DNA from: Limosilactobacillus coleohominis 101-4-CHN | Lineage (GTDB): Bacteria; Bacillota; Bacilli; Lactobacillales; Lactobacillaceae | Direction of reading: 5' to 3' | DNA: 64,000 bases | NCBI RefSeq assembly: GCF_000161935.1 | Contig: NZ_GG698803.1 | Location: 144,888-208,887, forward strand | In this document: positions 41,885-50,528 of the stretch, in pieces | How positions within the stretch are numbered: the first letter of the stretch is position 1 | Layout: each line of letters begins with the position of its first letter | Notes under the pieces: model-generated | Databases searched by the model: none | Seen by the model: the letters and a program-made list of their open reading frames with translations, nothing else | What the model was told of the DNA's origin: nothing | Program-made: the position numbers and the translations under genes

Positions 41885-42634
41885 ATGGCGTATAATCCAA
41901 AGCAATTGGCAGTTAACTGTTCACTATTGGCAGGTCAATTATTAATTGAAAATGGTGCAAACATGGAGCGGGTTAATGATACAATGTATCGAATTGCAGA
42001 AAATGCAGGATTACACGCTTTTCAAGCTTTTACGACTGTAACGGGGATTGTAGTTTCTGCCGAACATGAATCAAATGCCCAAACGGTTGATATTCGAGCA
42101 CGCCATAATGATTTAAGTAAGGTGGCCCGGGTGAACGAGATTTCGCGCTTGTTTGCCACCAAAAAAATTAGTTTAAGTGAAATGTATACTCAACTGAAGA
42201 AGGTTGATAAAGGAACTCCTCAGTTATCAATCACGACCCAATGTTTAGGGGCAGCGGTTTTAAGCTTAACACTAATGATTGTTTTTACTGGCGATGTGAA
42301 GGATAGTTGGGCGGCCTTTTTAATCGGTGGTGCCTGTTATTGGATCTACCTTTATCTATTGCGTAAATTCAAGATTAAGTATATTGGTGAATTTGTCGCT
42401 TCTCTATTGATTGGGTTTCTAGCTGTTTTAACTACCAAATTAGGCTGGACGGGGAACTTAAACGACATCATTATCGGTAGTGTGATGCCATTGGTTCCTG
42501 GAGTACCATTAACTAACGCGGCTCGTGATCTGGTGTCGGGTAATTTAATTAGTGGCCCGACGCGCGCCCTGGAGGCGATTATTACTGCCATGGCAATTGG
42601 TTGCGCGATTGTGATTGTTTTACGCTATGCATAG
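41885..42634 (+). CDS. Threonine/serine exporter, ThrE N-terminal half (DUF1212 type)
   Basis: A 249-residue protein with the soluble N-terminal ThrE region (GQLLIENGANMERVNDTMYRIAENAG) and about five membrane segments ending in IIGSVMPLVPGVPLTNAARDL. It forms the first half of a two-gene ThrE exporter with the next gene, 9 bases downstream. The chromosome also carries a fused version at 19488. Confidence 0.86.
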   Translation: MAYNPKQLAVNCSLLAGQLLIENGANMERVNDTMYRIAENAGLHAFQAFTTVTGIVVSAEHESNAQTVDIRARHNDLSKVARVNEISRLFATKKISLSEMYTQLKKVDKGTPQLSITTQCLGAAVLSLTLMIVFTGDVKDSWAAFLIGGACYWIYLYLLRKFKIKYIGEFVASLLIGFLAVLTTKLGWTGNLNDIIIGSVMPLVPGVPLTNAARDLVSGNLISGPTRALEAIITAMAIGCAIVIVLRYA

Positions 42635-42643
42635 GAGGAATCT

Positions 42644-43102
42644 GTGATGATTTTACATTTGATTTTAGAATTTCTCTTAGCAGATGTAGCGACGATTTGT
42701 TTTGGAATATTAATGAACATCCCTAAAAAGGCCTATCTTCCGGGAGGAATCATTGGTGGAGCTGTTTGGATTTTTTATATTATTATGTATTACCATCTTC
42801 ACCTGGGACTGGCGATGAGCAATCTGCTATCTGCAATTGCTATTTCTATTTTGAGTTTAATGGCGGCCCGACGTTTCCGCTTACCAATGATTATTTTCAA
42901 TGTCCCAGCCTTGGTTTCTTTTGTGCCCGGCGGACAATCATATCAAGTAGTACGAAATTTTGTATTGGGGAATAATGGCGCTGCAATGTCATATTTGTAT
43001 CAAGTAATTGTGATTGCCGGAGCGATCACACTTGGCTTTGGATTGGGAGACGTCATTAATGCAGCATTACATTATCGACCAAAAAAATGGAAAAATCGGT
43101 AA
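42644..43102 (+). CDS. Threonine/serine exporter, ThrE C-terminal half (ThrE_2 type)
   Basis: A 152-residue protein with about four to five membrane segments and the family motif FNVPALVSFVPGGQSYQVVRNFVLG. It corresponds to the C-terminal half of fused ThrE proteins and follows the N-terminal half with a 9-base gap and a GGAGG site, so the two make one exporter. Confidence 0.86.
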   Translation: MMILHLILEFLLADVATICFGILMNIPKKAYLPGGIIGGAVWIFYIIMYYHLHLGLAMSNLLSAIAISILSLMAARRFRLPMIIFNVPALVSFVPGGQSYQVVRNFVLGNNGAAMSYLYQVIVIAGAITLGFGLGDVINAALHYRPKKWKNR

Positions 43103-43185
43103 TGATCTATTTAAGAACTACTTAGCTTTCTTGGATTTGTGGTATACTCAACAAGACAAACTCAACAGGAGACGAAGTTATAATT

Positions 43186-43860
43186 ATGTTAATTGAAAAT
43201 GATTCCGGACGATGGAAACGCCTGGTCGTTAGTGGCGTTTTATTCATCGTTGTTGCCGCAATGATTTATAAGAATTCAATGCTCAGTGGGACGATTGATA
43301 CGGTTTTGCAAGCATTGTTTGCTAGTACCCATCCAAACGTTCATAGTGGTGGACGTTCTTTAATGGTATTGATTAGCTTCTTAGGGAGTCCCAAGATGGA
43401 CCTGGTTTGGACTTTTATTATTGCCTTTTTCTTATGGGGCTTTAAGTATAAGATTCCGGCTTTATGGGCCATCTGCACTGTTGTTGGTGGTGATGTACTC
43501 GGGTTTATCGTGAAACACATCGTTAAGCGAGCACGTCCTGCGCAGCACATGGCTAAAGACAATGGGTACAGTTTTCCTAGTGGACATGTTTTAGGATTTT
43601 TCTTAGTTACCGCAGTCCTTTTCTTAGTTGTGATTCCGCTATTCCGGAGTGCAGCCTTACGGGTAATTTGTCAATTGCTATTAATTATTTTTGTAGCATT
43701 ATTGGCTGTATCACGGGTGTACTTATTGGCTCATTATCCATTCGATACGATTGGAGCAATGCTGTTAGGCTATACTTGGTTACAAATCGCTGAATATCTA
43801 TATGTTGCATTTGCACCACGAATTAGTCATTGGCGGATTGTTCATCATTCATATTATTAA
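43186..43860 (+). CDS. PAP2 family membrane phosphatase
   Basis: A 224-residue membrane phosphatase. All three PAP2 motifs are present: KHIVKRARPAQH (KxxxxxxRP), FPSGH and SRVYLLAHYPFDTIG (SRxxxxxHxxxD). It would dephosphorylate a lipid such as undecaprenyl diphosphate (BacA-independent recycling) or phosphatidylglycerol phosphate. Which is used is not shown. The gene is monocistronic and ends at a bidirectional terminator. Confidence 0.88.
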   Translation: MLIENDSGRWKRLVVSGVLFIVVAAMIYKNSMLSGTIDTVLQALFASTHPNVHSGGRSLMVLISFLGSPKMDLVWTFIIAFFLWGFKYKIPALWAICTVVGGDVLGFIVKHIVKRARPAQHMAKDNGYSFPSGHVLGFFLVTAVLFLVVIPLFRSAALRVICQLLLIIFVALLAVSRVYLLAHYPFDTIGAMLLGYTWLQIAEYLYVAFAPRISHWRIVHHSYY

Positions 43861-43887
43861 AAAAGTCGGGATTATCCCGACTTTTTT
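43859..43887. terminator. Bidirectional terminator, PAP2 and esterase genes
   Basis: AAAAAAGTCGGGA and TCCCGACTTTTTT are perfect arms around a 3-base loop. Confidence 0.92.
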
Positions 43888-44686
43888 AATAATTTAGTAG
43901 CCACTCGTTGGCTAGTGTGACCCAATGGGCAACATGGGGTTGATCACTATCTGGATGGTGGGCCACCAATTGATTTGCAATATCCATTCCATGGGGACCA
44001 TGAGCAAAGATGTGTATTTCCTGGGAAATATTATTTTTTTGAAGCATCATAGAATAATTGAACGTATTCTGGACGGGGACAAATGGATCGTCCAATGTAT
44101 GCCAGAGAAAAGTTGGGACATTTGCTGCGTTAACATGGTAACTGGCCGAGTATTTTTTGGGATTATCAGTCCATTGCGGGATGACTTTTTCATCAGGAAA
44201 GCCAGCATCGAGGTCAATGACCGGATAGCCAAGTACAATCTTAGTAGGACGCATTTCTTCATTGGTAATTCCACTAAGCTGACTTAACCAAGGGGTTGAC
44301 CAGTAATCATTGTATAGGGCAGTAATATGGCCACCAGCTGAGAAGCCAAGGATAAAAAGCCGTTTGTCGATGGACCATTCAACACGGTGATGCTTGACTA
44401 ACTGTACAGCGGTCGCAAGATCTAATAGTGGCTTTGGATAAAGTGGTTCGGCTTCATTCAAAAATGTATAGCGGAGGATAAAGACTTGGTAACCGTGTGT
44501 AGCAAAGGCAATAGCAGTTTTTTCGGATTCCGCGACTGGAATATGGGTCATGGATCCGCCAGGAACGATAATAAGAGCAGGAAACTCTTGAAGTGGACTA
44601 CCAGGAGTAGGTGTTTGTAGATAAGCAGTTAAAGTTGCTTTTGTGGAATAATTAGGATTATTCAGTTGATATTGGGTTACTTTCAT
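43886..44686 (-). CDS. Alpha/beta hydrolase, acetyl-xylan-esterase/BD-FAE-like
   Basis: A 266-residue cytoplasmic hydrolase. The oxyanion motif PGGSMTHI, the nucleophile elbow GFSAGGHITALY, an Asp in LWHTLDDPFVP and His in FAHGPHGMD form the catalytic triad. The layout matches small-sugar-ester deacetylases found in lactic acid bacteria. The true ester is unknown. AAAGG is placed before the ATG. It is divergent from a GNAT gene. Confidence 0.85.
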   Translation of the reverse strand: MKVTQYQLNNPNYSTKATLTAYLQTPTPGSPLQEFPALIIVPGGSMTHIPVAESEKTAIAFATHGYQVFILRYTFLNEAEPLYPKPLLDLATAVQLVKHHRVEWSIDKRLFILGFSAGGHITALYNDYWSTPWLSQLSGITNEEMRPTKIVLGYPVIDLDAGFPDEKVIPQWTDNPKKYSASYHVNAANVPTFLWHTLDDPFVPVQNTFNYSMMLQKNNISQEIHIFAHGPHGMDIANQLVAHHPDSDQPHVAHWVTLANEWLLNY

Positions 44687-44728
44687 AAAAATTGACCTTT
44701 CACAGTTTGATAATTACAGGTAATTATA

Positions 44729-45187
44729 ATGGAAAAACAGCAGAATTTAAAATTGATCATCCATGCGAAACGTTTAATGGCTCAAGACACAACAGCCGTA
44801 TTGAAGCTCCTTAATACCAGCGGTGCGGCAAAAAAAGCCGGTTTAAAGATAATGGGAAATGCTGCCGTTCAACGATGGGCATTAAGCAATTGGTTTGCCG
44901 ATGATGAACTTTATGGTATTTTTGATGATCAAAAATTAATTGGAATCATTGCAATTTTCTGTAATGATAACAACGGAGAATTGGGTTACTTCATTGAACC
45001 GGTTTATCAAAATCACCATATTATGACTAGGATGTTGAGCAAGGTGTTACAACGAACAGCTTGCCATACGCTCTTCGCTCAAACAACAATTGATAATCGA
45101 GCCTCCCAACGAGTACTAGAGAATAATCATTTCCAAAAAGAAAACGTTGAATTAACATCGGTTCAGTATCGATGGGTAAATGCATAA
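44729..45187 (+). CDS. GNAT family N-acetyltransferase
   Basis: A 152-residue protein of the GNAT fold (LIGIIAIFCNDNNGELGYFIEP, then a C-terminal NRASQRVLENNHFQKE acetyl-CoA region). It is like the RimJ/RimL group. The pyrophosphate loop is weakly conserved. The substrate is unknown. The ribosome binding site is weak. It starts 42 bases from the divergent esterase gene. Confidence 0.75.
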   Translation: MEKQQNLKLIIHAKRLMAQDTTAVLKLLNTSGAAKKAGLKIMGNAAVQRWALSNWFADDELYGIFDDQKLIGIIAIFCNDNNGELGYFIEPVYQNHHIMTRMLSKVLQRTACHTLFAQTTIDNRASQRVLENNHFQKENVELTSVQYRWVNA

Positions 45188-45190
45188 GGG

Positions 45191-45218
45191 TTGCTAGAAA
45201 AGTAAATTCATGTATAAT
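45191..45218 (+). promoter_or_regulatory. Promoter of the lysine riboswitch-permease unit
   Basis: TTGCTA, 16 bases and TATAAT stand about 20 bases before the riboswitch core, so the aptamer is at the 5' end of the transcript. Confidence 0.65.
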
Positions 45219-45233
45219 ATGAATGTTAAATAT

Positions 45234-45454
45234 AGAAGAGGATGCAGTCGTCATGAGTAATCATCGTTAATAATGGGCAAACAGTGACGATGAGTGAAAG
45301 GGACGACTGCCGAAACCGTAACTAGTTTGTCCTGGTTAAGGGTTGGGACGTAATGCGAAAGCTTGCGGACTGTCGTAAGAAAACTTACGGGGCGCTTCAA
45401 GAATTCCAGTTAAATATGGTCTTCTTTTGAGCGTACTCAAGGGAAGACTTTTTA
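45234..45454 (+). promoter_or_regulatory. Lysine riboswitch (L-box) with terminator
   Basis: The leader carries the L-box core: AGAGGATGCAG near 45237, AGTAATCATCG, GTGAAAGGG, ACTGCCGAAACCGTAACT and TGGTTAAGGGTTGGGAC. It ends in a strong terminator (GTCTTC and GAAGAC outer arms, with TTTTGAG/CTCAAGG inside; 45419-45448) followed by T5, just before GGAGG. Lysine binding should favour the terminator and switch off the permease gene. Confidence 0.85.
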
Positions 45455-45468
45455 TTTGGAGGATTATT

Positions 45469-46947
45469 GTGGCAAAAGATCAACAATCAACCGGTCAAGT
45501 TCACCGTTCATTAAAGACGCGTCACCTATCCATGATTGCGTTGGGGGGCTCAATTGGGACCGGACTTTTTATTGCAAGTGGGTCGGCGATTACTTCTGCC
45601 GGTCCTGGTGGAGCTTTAATTGCGTACACCATTATGGGAATCATGGTGTACTTCTTAATGACTAGTTTGGCAGAAATGGCGACGTATATTCCTTTAACGG
45701 GTTCATTTGCTGCTTATGCAAGTAAGTTTGTAAGTCCGGCATTAGGTTTTGCACTGGGGTGGAATTATTGGTTGAATTGTGCCATTACTGTTCCGGTGGA
45801 AGCGACAACGGTTGGCTTAGTAATGAACTTTTGGTTTCCTCATATTCCCTCATGGGTTTTTAGCGGAATCACGTTTGCATTAATTTTTTTGATTAATTAT
45901 TTATCAGTTAAGTCGTATGGCGAAACAGAGTTTTGGCTTGCGTTAGTTAAGGTGATCACGGTAGTGGTTTTCCTAATTGTGGGGGTATTAGTAATCCTTG
46001 GAATCATGGGAGGACGCGGCCCTGTAGATTTGCAAAACTTTACGTATAAAAAGGCGCCGTTTGTCCATGGTATTTCTGGAATTGTGAATGTTTTCCTGGT
46101 GGCTGGTTTTTCTTTCCAAGGAACAGAAATGATTGGAATTGCTGCTGGGGAATCGGAAAACCCAGAAAAGAGTGTGCCTGAAGCAATTAAATCAACGTTT
46201 TGGCGGATTTTATTATTCTATATCTGTACCATTTTTGTGATTGCATGTATTCTGCCATATACTGATAAGAATTTGCTCAGCTCTGATGTGACTGATATTG
46301 TAACTAGTCCATTTACGTTAGTCTTTAAGCGGGCGGGATTAGCTGCGGCAGCAAGTGTTATGAACACGGTTATTTTAGTTGCTGTACTTTCATCCGCCAA
46401 TTCATGGATGTATGCTTCAACACGAATGTTGTTCTCCCAAGCACGTGAAGGTTTTGCATGGCGGATGTTTGGCTATGTCAATAAGCGCGGAATTCCAATT
46501 TATGGCTTAGTTGGGACGACAGTGATTGGCTTACTGATTTGGTTTACTCAATTTATTGGTCCGCAAGCTTATAACTACCTGATTGGTGCTTCTGGGTTAT
46601 CCGGTTTTATTGCTTGGCTGGGGATTGCCATTAGTCATTTTCGTTTCCGACGGGCGTTTATTAAGCAGGGGCATGACGTGAGTGAATTAACTTATCATGC
46701 TGCGTTATTCCCGTTTGGTCCACTTTTTGCTTTTGGATTATGTATTATTGTAATCCTGTGCCAAAATCTGGATGCTTTTGTCAAGTTTGATTGGCAAAGC
46801 ATTGCGGTTACTTACATGACAATTCCAGTGTTTATCGTTCTCTATTTGTACTACAAACTAAAGTATGGCAGCCATTTGATTCCGTTAGAAGAAGTAGATC
46901 TTTCACGGAAGACAAAGGGTGAAAGCTACGAAACGGAAGATAAATAA
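45469..46947 (+). CDS. lysP: Amino acid permease, lysine-specific (LysP type)
   Basis: A 492-residue APC-superfamily transporter with about 12 membrane segments. The N-terminal signature GGSIGTGLFIASGSAITSAG, GWNYWLNCAITVPVE and the family FSFQGTEMIGIAAGESENP are typical of LysP. Placement behind a lysine riboswitch supports lysine as substrate. The frame opens at 45427, inside the terminator, but GGAGG is right for the GTG at 45469. A terminator hairpin follows. Confidence 0.92.
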   Translation: MAKDQQSTGQVHRSLKTRHLSMIALGGSIGTGLFIASGSAITSAGPGGALIAYTIMGIMVYFLMTSLAEMATYIPLTGSFAAYASKFVSPALGFALGWNYWLNCAITVPVEATTVGLVMNFWFPHIPSWVFSGITFALIFLINYLSVKSYGETEFWLALVKVITVVVFLIVGVLVILGIMGGRGPVDLQNFTYKKAPFVHGISGIVNVFLVAGFSFQGTEMIGIAAGESENPEKSVPEAIKSTFWRILLFYICTIFVIACILPYTDKNLLSSDVTDIVTSPFTLVFKRAGLAAAASVMNTVILVAVLSSANSWMYASTRMLFSQAREGFAWRMFGYVNKRGIPIYGLVGTTVIGLLIWFTQFIGPQAYNYLIGASGLSGFIAWLGIAISHFRFRRAFIKQGHDVSELTYHAALFPFGPLFAFGLCIIVILCQNLDAFVKFDWQSIAVTYMTIPVFIVLYLYYKLKYGSHLIPLEEVDLSRKTKGESYETEDK

Positions 46948-46983
46948 AGAGGTTGAAAATTTTATTTTCAACCTCTTTATTTT
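46947..46983 (+). terminator. Terminator after the lysine permease gene
   Basis: AAAGAGGTTGAAAAT and ATTTTCAACCTCTTT are perfect arms, with a T-rich run. Confidence 0.9.
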
Positions 46984-47123
46984 GTAGGCAAACCTGGAGC
47001 AAGAATAGCTTTTTGATGAACCATCGTCCGATTAATAAGTAAATATTTTTCAGCGCAGCACATAAATTAATGATACAATGGTGCTTGTCGTTTTATAGAA
47101 TTTAAATGGAGGAGCTATTCATT

Positions 47124-47765
47124 ATGATCGTCTTAGCTGGAACAATTGGTGCAGGTAAAACAAGCTTAACTAAGCTACTTTCCCGACATTTAAATAGTCA
47201 GCCATTCTTTGAATCGGTTGATGATAATCCAATTTTGCCATTGTTTTATAAAGATCCCCAAAAGTATGGCTTTCTTTTGCAGATTTACTTTTTAAATCGG
47301 CGCTTAGACGAAATTAAGGGTTCCTTTGATAATGACTTAAATGTATTAGACCGTTCGATCTTTGAGGATTCTTTACTATTTAAGTTGAATGCTGATTTGG
47401 GCCGGGCCACGCATACGGAATCAGATATTTATACTTCATTGCTTGATAATATGATGGAAGAATTGCCAGATGAGCGTCATCAAAAGGCTCCAAATCTTTT
47501 GATTCATATTCAAGTGTCTTTTGAAACGATGCTTAATCGAATTAAAAAGCGTGGTCGCTCATTTGAACAGGTCGATACGGATCCAAGCCTCTTTAATTAC
47601 TATAAGGAACTTAATGCGCGTTACCAAAAGTGGTATGACGAGTATGACCTAAGTCCGAAGATGGTAATTAATGGCGATCAGTATGACTTTGTTGAAGATT
47701 CAACAGCAGCAGCTGAGGTTTTACAATTAATTGACCATAAGCTCGAAGAGTTGAATCTTAAATAA
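47124..47765 (+). CDS. Deoxynucleoside kinase (dGK/dAK type)
   Basis: A 213-residue kinase that phosphorylates deoxyadenosine, deoxyguanosine or deoxycytidine in nucleoside salvage. The P-loop GTIGAGKTS, the DRSIFED motif and the lid RIKKRGRSFEQ are present. Lactobacilli rely on such kinases as a paired dAK/dGK or dAK/dCK complex; only one subunit gene is seen here. GGAGG favours the ATG at 47124 over the in-frame ATG at 47106. Confidence 0.88.
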   Translation: MIVLAGTIGAGKTSLTKLLSRHLNSQPFFESVDDNPILPLFYKDPQKYGFLLQIYFLNRRLDEIKGSFDNDLNVLDRSIFEDSLLFKLNADLGRATHTESDIYTSLLDNMMEELPDERHQKAPNLLIHIQVSFETMLNRIKKRGRSFEQVDTDPSLFNYYKELNARYQKWYDEYDLSPKMVINGDQYDFVEDSTAAAEVLQLIDHKLEELNLK

Positions 47766-47818
47766 TGCTTGACGAGTAAAGTGAAGTAGCTTAAACTAAT
47801 TAAAGTTACTTTGGTTTT

Positions 47819-47891
47819 GGAGGATTAGCTCAGTTGGGAGAGCATCTGCCTTACAAGCAGAGGGTCACAGGTTCGAGCCCTGTATCCTCCA
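47819..47891 (+). tRNA. tRNA-Val (anticodon TAC)
   Basis: Acceptor GGAGGAT pairs with ATCCTCC; anticodon stem TCTGC/GCAGA with loop CTTACAA; T-arm CAGGTTCGAGCCCTG; discriminator A. CCA is not encoded. Confidence 0.95.
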
Positions 47892-47896
47892 TTGAT

Positions 47897-47979
47897 GCGG
47901 ATATGGCGGAACTGGCAGACGCGCAAGATTTAGGTTCTTGTGTCTTTATGGCGTGGAGGTTCGAATCCTCTTATCCGCA
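47897..47979 (+). tRNA. tRNA-Leu (anticodon TAG)
   Basis: An 83-base tRNA with a long variable arm (GTGTCTTTATGGCGT), as expected for Leu. Acceptor GCGGATA/TATCCGC, anticodon stem CAAGA/TCTTG with loop TTTAGGT, discriminator A. It lies 5 bases after tRNA-Val. Confidence 0.95.
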
Positions 47980-47986
47980 TTGGAAG

Positions 47987-48016
47987 GGAGTTACCTGAGG
48001 GTAGCTCCTATTTTTA
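47987..48016 (+). terminator. Terminator after tRNA-Leu
   Basis: GGAGTTACC and GGTAGCTCC pair with a G-T around a short loop, followed by TATTTTTATT. It splits the tRNA group into two transcripts. Confidence 0.8.
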
Positions 48017-48109
48017 TTGCAGTTTTATAATAAATTTTTGGTTTTGTTATTGACGCCAATCGATAAAACTAGTATCATTAAAAACTGTTGAAAGAGATTA
48101 ATACTTTAT

Positions 48110-48181
48110 GCGGAAGTAGTTCAGTGGTAGAACATCACCTTGCCATGGTGGGGGTCGCGGGTTCGAATCCCGTCTTCCGCT
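48110..48181 (+). tRNA. tRNA-Gly (anticodon GCC)
   Basis: Acceptor GCGGAAG/CTTCCGC, anticodon stem CACC/GGTG with loop TTGCCAT, T-arm CGGGTTCGAATCCCG, discriminator T. Confidence 0.95.
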
Positions 48182-48186
48182 TTTTT

Positions 48187-48260
48187 GCACCCATAGCGCA
48201 ATTGGATAGAGTGTCTGACTACGAATCAGAAGGTTGCAGGTTCGACTCCTGCTGGGTGCA
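48187..48260 (+). tRNA. tRNA-Arg (anticodon ACG)
   Basis: Acceptor GCACCCA/TGGGTGC, anticodon stem TCTGA/TCAGA with loop CTACGAA, T-arm CAGGTTCGACTCCTG, discriminator A. The A34 is normally edited to inosine. Confidence 0.95.
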
Positions 48261-48329
48261 TTGTCTTATGCGTGGCAGAATTCTTAGAAGAATTTGCTGC
48301 GCTTATTTTGTAAGACATCACCTTAGTTT

Positions 48330-48403
48330 CGGAAATTAGCTCAGCTTGGTAGAGCGCTGCGTTCGGGACGCAGAGGTCGCAAGTTCGAATCTTGTATTTC
48401 CGA
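48330..48403 (+). tRNA. tRNA-Pro (anticodon CGG)
   Basis: Acceptor CGGAAAT/ATTTCCG, anticodon stem CTGCG/CGCAG with loop TTCGGGA, T-arm CAAGTTCGAATCTTG, discriminator A. It reads CCG codons. Confidence 0.93.
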
Positions 48404-48418
48404 TTTATACATAGTAAG

Positions 48419-48460
48419 AGCTGTTATAGAGAGGTAAAACCTTGATATAACAGCTTTTTT
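48419..48460 (+). terminator. Terminator after the tRNA group
   Basis: AGCTGTTATA and TATAACAGCT are perfect arms, with an inner AGGT/ACCT hairpin and six T after. Confidence 0.9.
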
Positions 48461-48560
48461 GTTTAATAAATTTATTTGATTGAATTATTGCAAATGTTCG
48501 AGTAGAATAAACATGTGTTCGCTAAAATGCTATTATTGAGAAAATAGGGAGCTGAATGAA

Positions 48561-49433
48561 TTGTTCTACGTTGTTTATCAGTCACAAGCGGGAAACGAAT
48601 GGTTTTGGACAGTGGATAAGACTTTTTCTAAATCAAAGCAAAAATTAATGAAGTACCAATCGAAAAAGGTGGCATTGCGGGCATTGAAAAACGCCTTAAA
48701 AAAGTATCCTAATAAGTTCCGAACGCACCCTCTACATAATTGCAAGATTATAAGTGCTGATGATCCGACAGTTTCCTATTCACCATTGACAGATCTTACG
48801 TTGCCGGTTAGTTATTGTCTCGGGAGACGATTAGGAGCAAAGGATCCGTGGTTATTTTTAACTTCCAAGGGAACTTTTGCAGGATTTAATAACAATAAAA
48901 AATCCGTTTTTAATCATCTTGAAGACTGTCGAGCTAAGGCGCTAGCTTATTACAAATCTGGAGAAGCCCAATTAGCAATCTTTGATGCTAATCAAGATCA
49001 ATTAATTGAAACGATTCAACTAACGACTGCAGTAAATTCTAAGCCCGAAGTGTCCAAAAAGGAAGTTATGGATGCATTGGATGTTCTATTAAGAGCAAGC
49101 AATTATGCTAAACAGCTAACCCAACAGGTTTTTATAATTGATCATTCGGAAATGATTGACTTAATGCATTTTATCGAATTTAGTCAACTCACCGATCAAC
49201 AAAAAGTTCAATTAATTGATAAGATTCATTCTATTCGTCAAGAACGCAGAAAAATGAAAGATTTACTGGTCTTTTTAAAGGCGGTCCGCGAAAATATTGA
49301 CTTTAATAAGATTATTAAGGAAATTGATGAGAGCAAAGTGTTGTTAGGCAATGAACGTAGTTATACATTTCGGGATTCAAATTTAAAAAAATGGTTAGAC
49401 ACTCTAAAAAATGTAGCGACTGAAAAAGTTTAA
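48561..49433 (+). CDS. Hypothetical protein, 290 residues
   Basis: A basic cytoplasmic protein with no membrane segment and no motif that I recognise. The N-terminal third (FYVVYQSQAGNEWFWTVDKTF) is probably alpha/beta, and the last 120 residues are strongly helical and charged (KIHSIRQERRKMKDLLVFLKAVREN). GGGAG is 9 bases before the TTG used as start; no in-frame ATG lies near. It is slightly AT-richer than its neighbours and lies after the tRNA group, a common place for acquired genes, but no integrase or repeat is seen. Confidence 0.72.
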   Translation: MFYVVYQSQAGNEWFWTVDKTFSKSKQKLMKYQSKKVALRALKNALKKYPNKFRTHPLHNCKIISADDPTVSYSPLTDLTLPVSYCLGRRLGAKDPWLFLTSKGTFAGFNNNKKSVFNHLEDCRAKALAYYKSGEAQLAIFDANQDQLIETIQLTTAVNSKPEVSKKEVMDALDVLLRASNYAKQLTQQVFIIDHSEMIDLMHFIEFSQLTDQQKVQLIDKIHSIRQERRKMKDLLVFLKAVRENIDFNKIIKEIDESKVLLGNERSYTFRDSNLKKWLDTLKNVATEKV

Positions 49434-49498
49434 TGATTTTCTTTACTGGTGATTTCATGTAAAATAATGAAAAAATAATTACTAGTGAGGAATATTAG

Positions 49499-49834
49499 AT
49501 GAAAATCACCAAGAAAACTCGCGTGCGAATTCTAAATACGGCATTACTGGTAATGGCAATATTGTCTTTTGTCTGGCTAATAATTACGCTAGGAATTGCA
49601 ATGAGCGAATTAGTTGCGGTAGGCCATGTTGATGATGTCGAAAACTTTTATTCGGATCATCTCATTGAGCGGTGGCTATTTGCGGTTCTTTTATGGGGGC
49701 TGACTACGGTCGCATATGTAATCCACAGTACAATAACGATCTGGACATTGACGCAAAAAGATCAATCAGCCACTTTGAATGATCATCAACCAATTTCAAA
49801 GCCAAAACATGCTCGTGATGTTGAAGAACTTTGA
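49499..49834 (+). CDS. Hypothetical membrane protein, 111 residues
   Basis: Two hydrophobic segments (about residues 12-34, ALLVMAILSFVWLIITLGIAM, and 58-80, WLFAVLLWGLTTVAYVIHST) with a short acidic loop between. GAGG precedes the ATG. No family is recognised. Confidence 0.7.
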   Translation: MKITKKTRVRILNTALLVMAILSFVWLIITLGIAMSELVAVGHVDDVENFYSDHLIERWLFAVLLWGLTTVAYVIHSTITIWTLTQKDQSATLNDHQPISKPKHARDVEEL

Positions 49835-49889
49835 CAAACTGCTGTAATCATGGGAAAATGCATCCAGATTTGTTAACGGGAGGATTAAA

Positions 49890-50339
49890 ATGAAAAAAGT
49901 AGTTACGGTGATTGGAACTCTTGCACTGAGTATCTTGCTAGTTGCTTGTGGAAATCAAAATAATTCTGCTAATAACCGTAGTCAAACAACAACTAGTTCA
50001 CAATCATCATCTAATCATCAGGGTGAAGATGCACAAAGCAGTAGTAGTAACAGCCGGAATAACCAAAATCAAACGGCAGGTAGTTCGAGCCAACAGACCG
50101 GTCAACAGGGTCAGAAAAATAAAGTAATGACCACCGAACAAGTTGTAGCACGAGTTGCACAATTAAAAAACGTTAATTTAAACGGTGGCGACAAAATTTA
50201 TGTAACGCCAACTAATACGCCCAATGTCTTTAAGATTTATATCAAAGGAGCTAATCAAGATCCGCAAGTAGACAGTATTGTGGATCACTACGTCTATAAT
50301 GGAAACACAGATGTGCTTTCACAAGCCACAGAACGTTAA
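49890..50339 (+). CDS. Small Ser/Gln/Asn-rich lipoprotein
   Basis: A 149-residue protein with a lipoprotein signal peptide (MKKVVTVIGTLALSILLVAC, modified Cys20). A low-complexity linker of Ser, Asn and Gln follows to about residue 85, and then a small compact domain of about 65 residues (MTTEQVVARVAQLKNVNLNGG). It would be anchored on the outer face of the membrane. The domain is of unknown function. The gene has its own ribosome binding site and is followed by a terminator. Confidence 0.78.
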   Translation: MKKVVTVIGTLALSILLVACGNQNNSANNRSQTTTSSQSSSNHQGEDAQSSSSNSRNNQNQTAGSSSQQTGQQGQKNKVMTTEQVVARVAQLKNVNLNGGDKIYVTPTNTPNVFKIYIKGANQDPQVDSIVDHYVYNGNTDVLSQATER

Positions 50340-50348
50340 GTTAATTTT

Positions 50349-50398
50349 GGGGATGTGAGCGAAGTTTTTTATTGCTTCGTCATCACATCCTCATTTTA
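50349..50398 (+). terminator. Terminator after the lipoprotein gene
   Basis: GGATGTGA and TCACATCC form the base, GCGAAG/CTTCG the inner part, and a T-rich run follows. Confidence 0.8.
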
Positions 50399-50528
50399 TT
50401 TCAAATTGTGATCAACGATCAATCGAATAATTAACGCCATTTTATTAACATAATTAATTATCTCGTCTTTTTAAAACGCTCGCAAGATGATAAAATGAAA
50501 GGGAACGCGAGTGAAAAGAGGGATTGCT

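Noticed and set aside
48088-48339. An 83-residue ORF across the tRNA-Gly and tRNA-Arg genes
   Set aside because: It reads through two certain tRNA genes and has no ribosome binding site.
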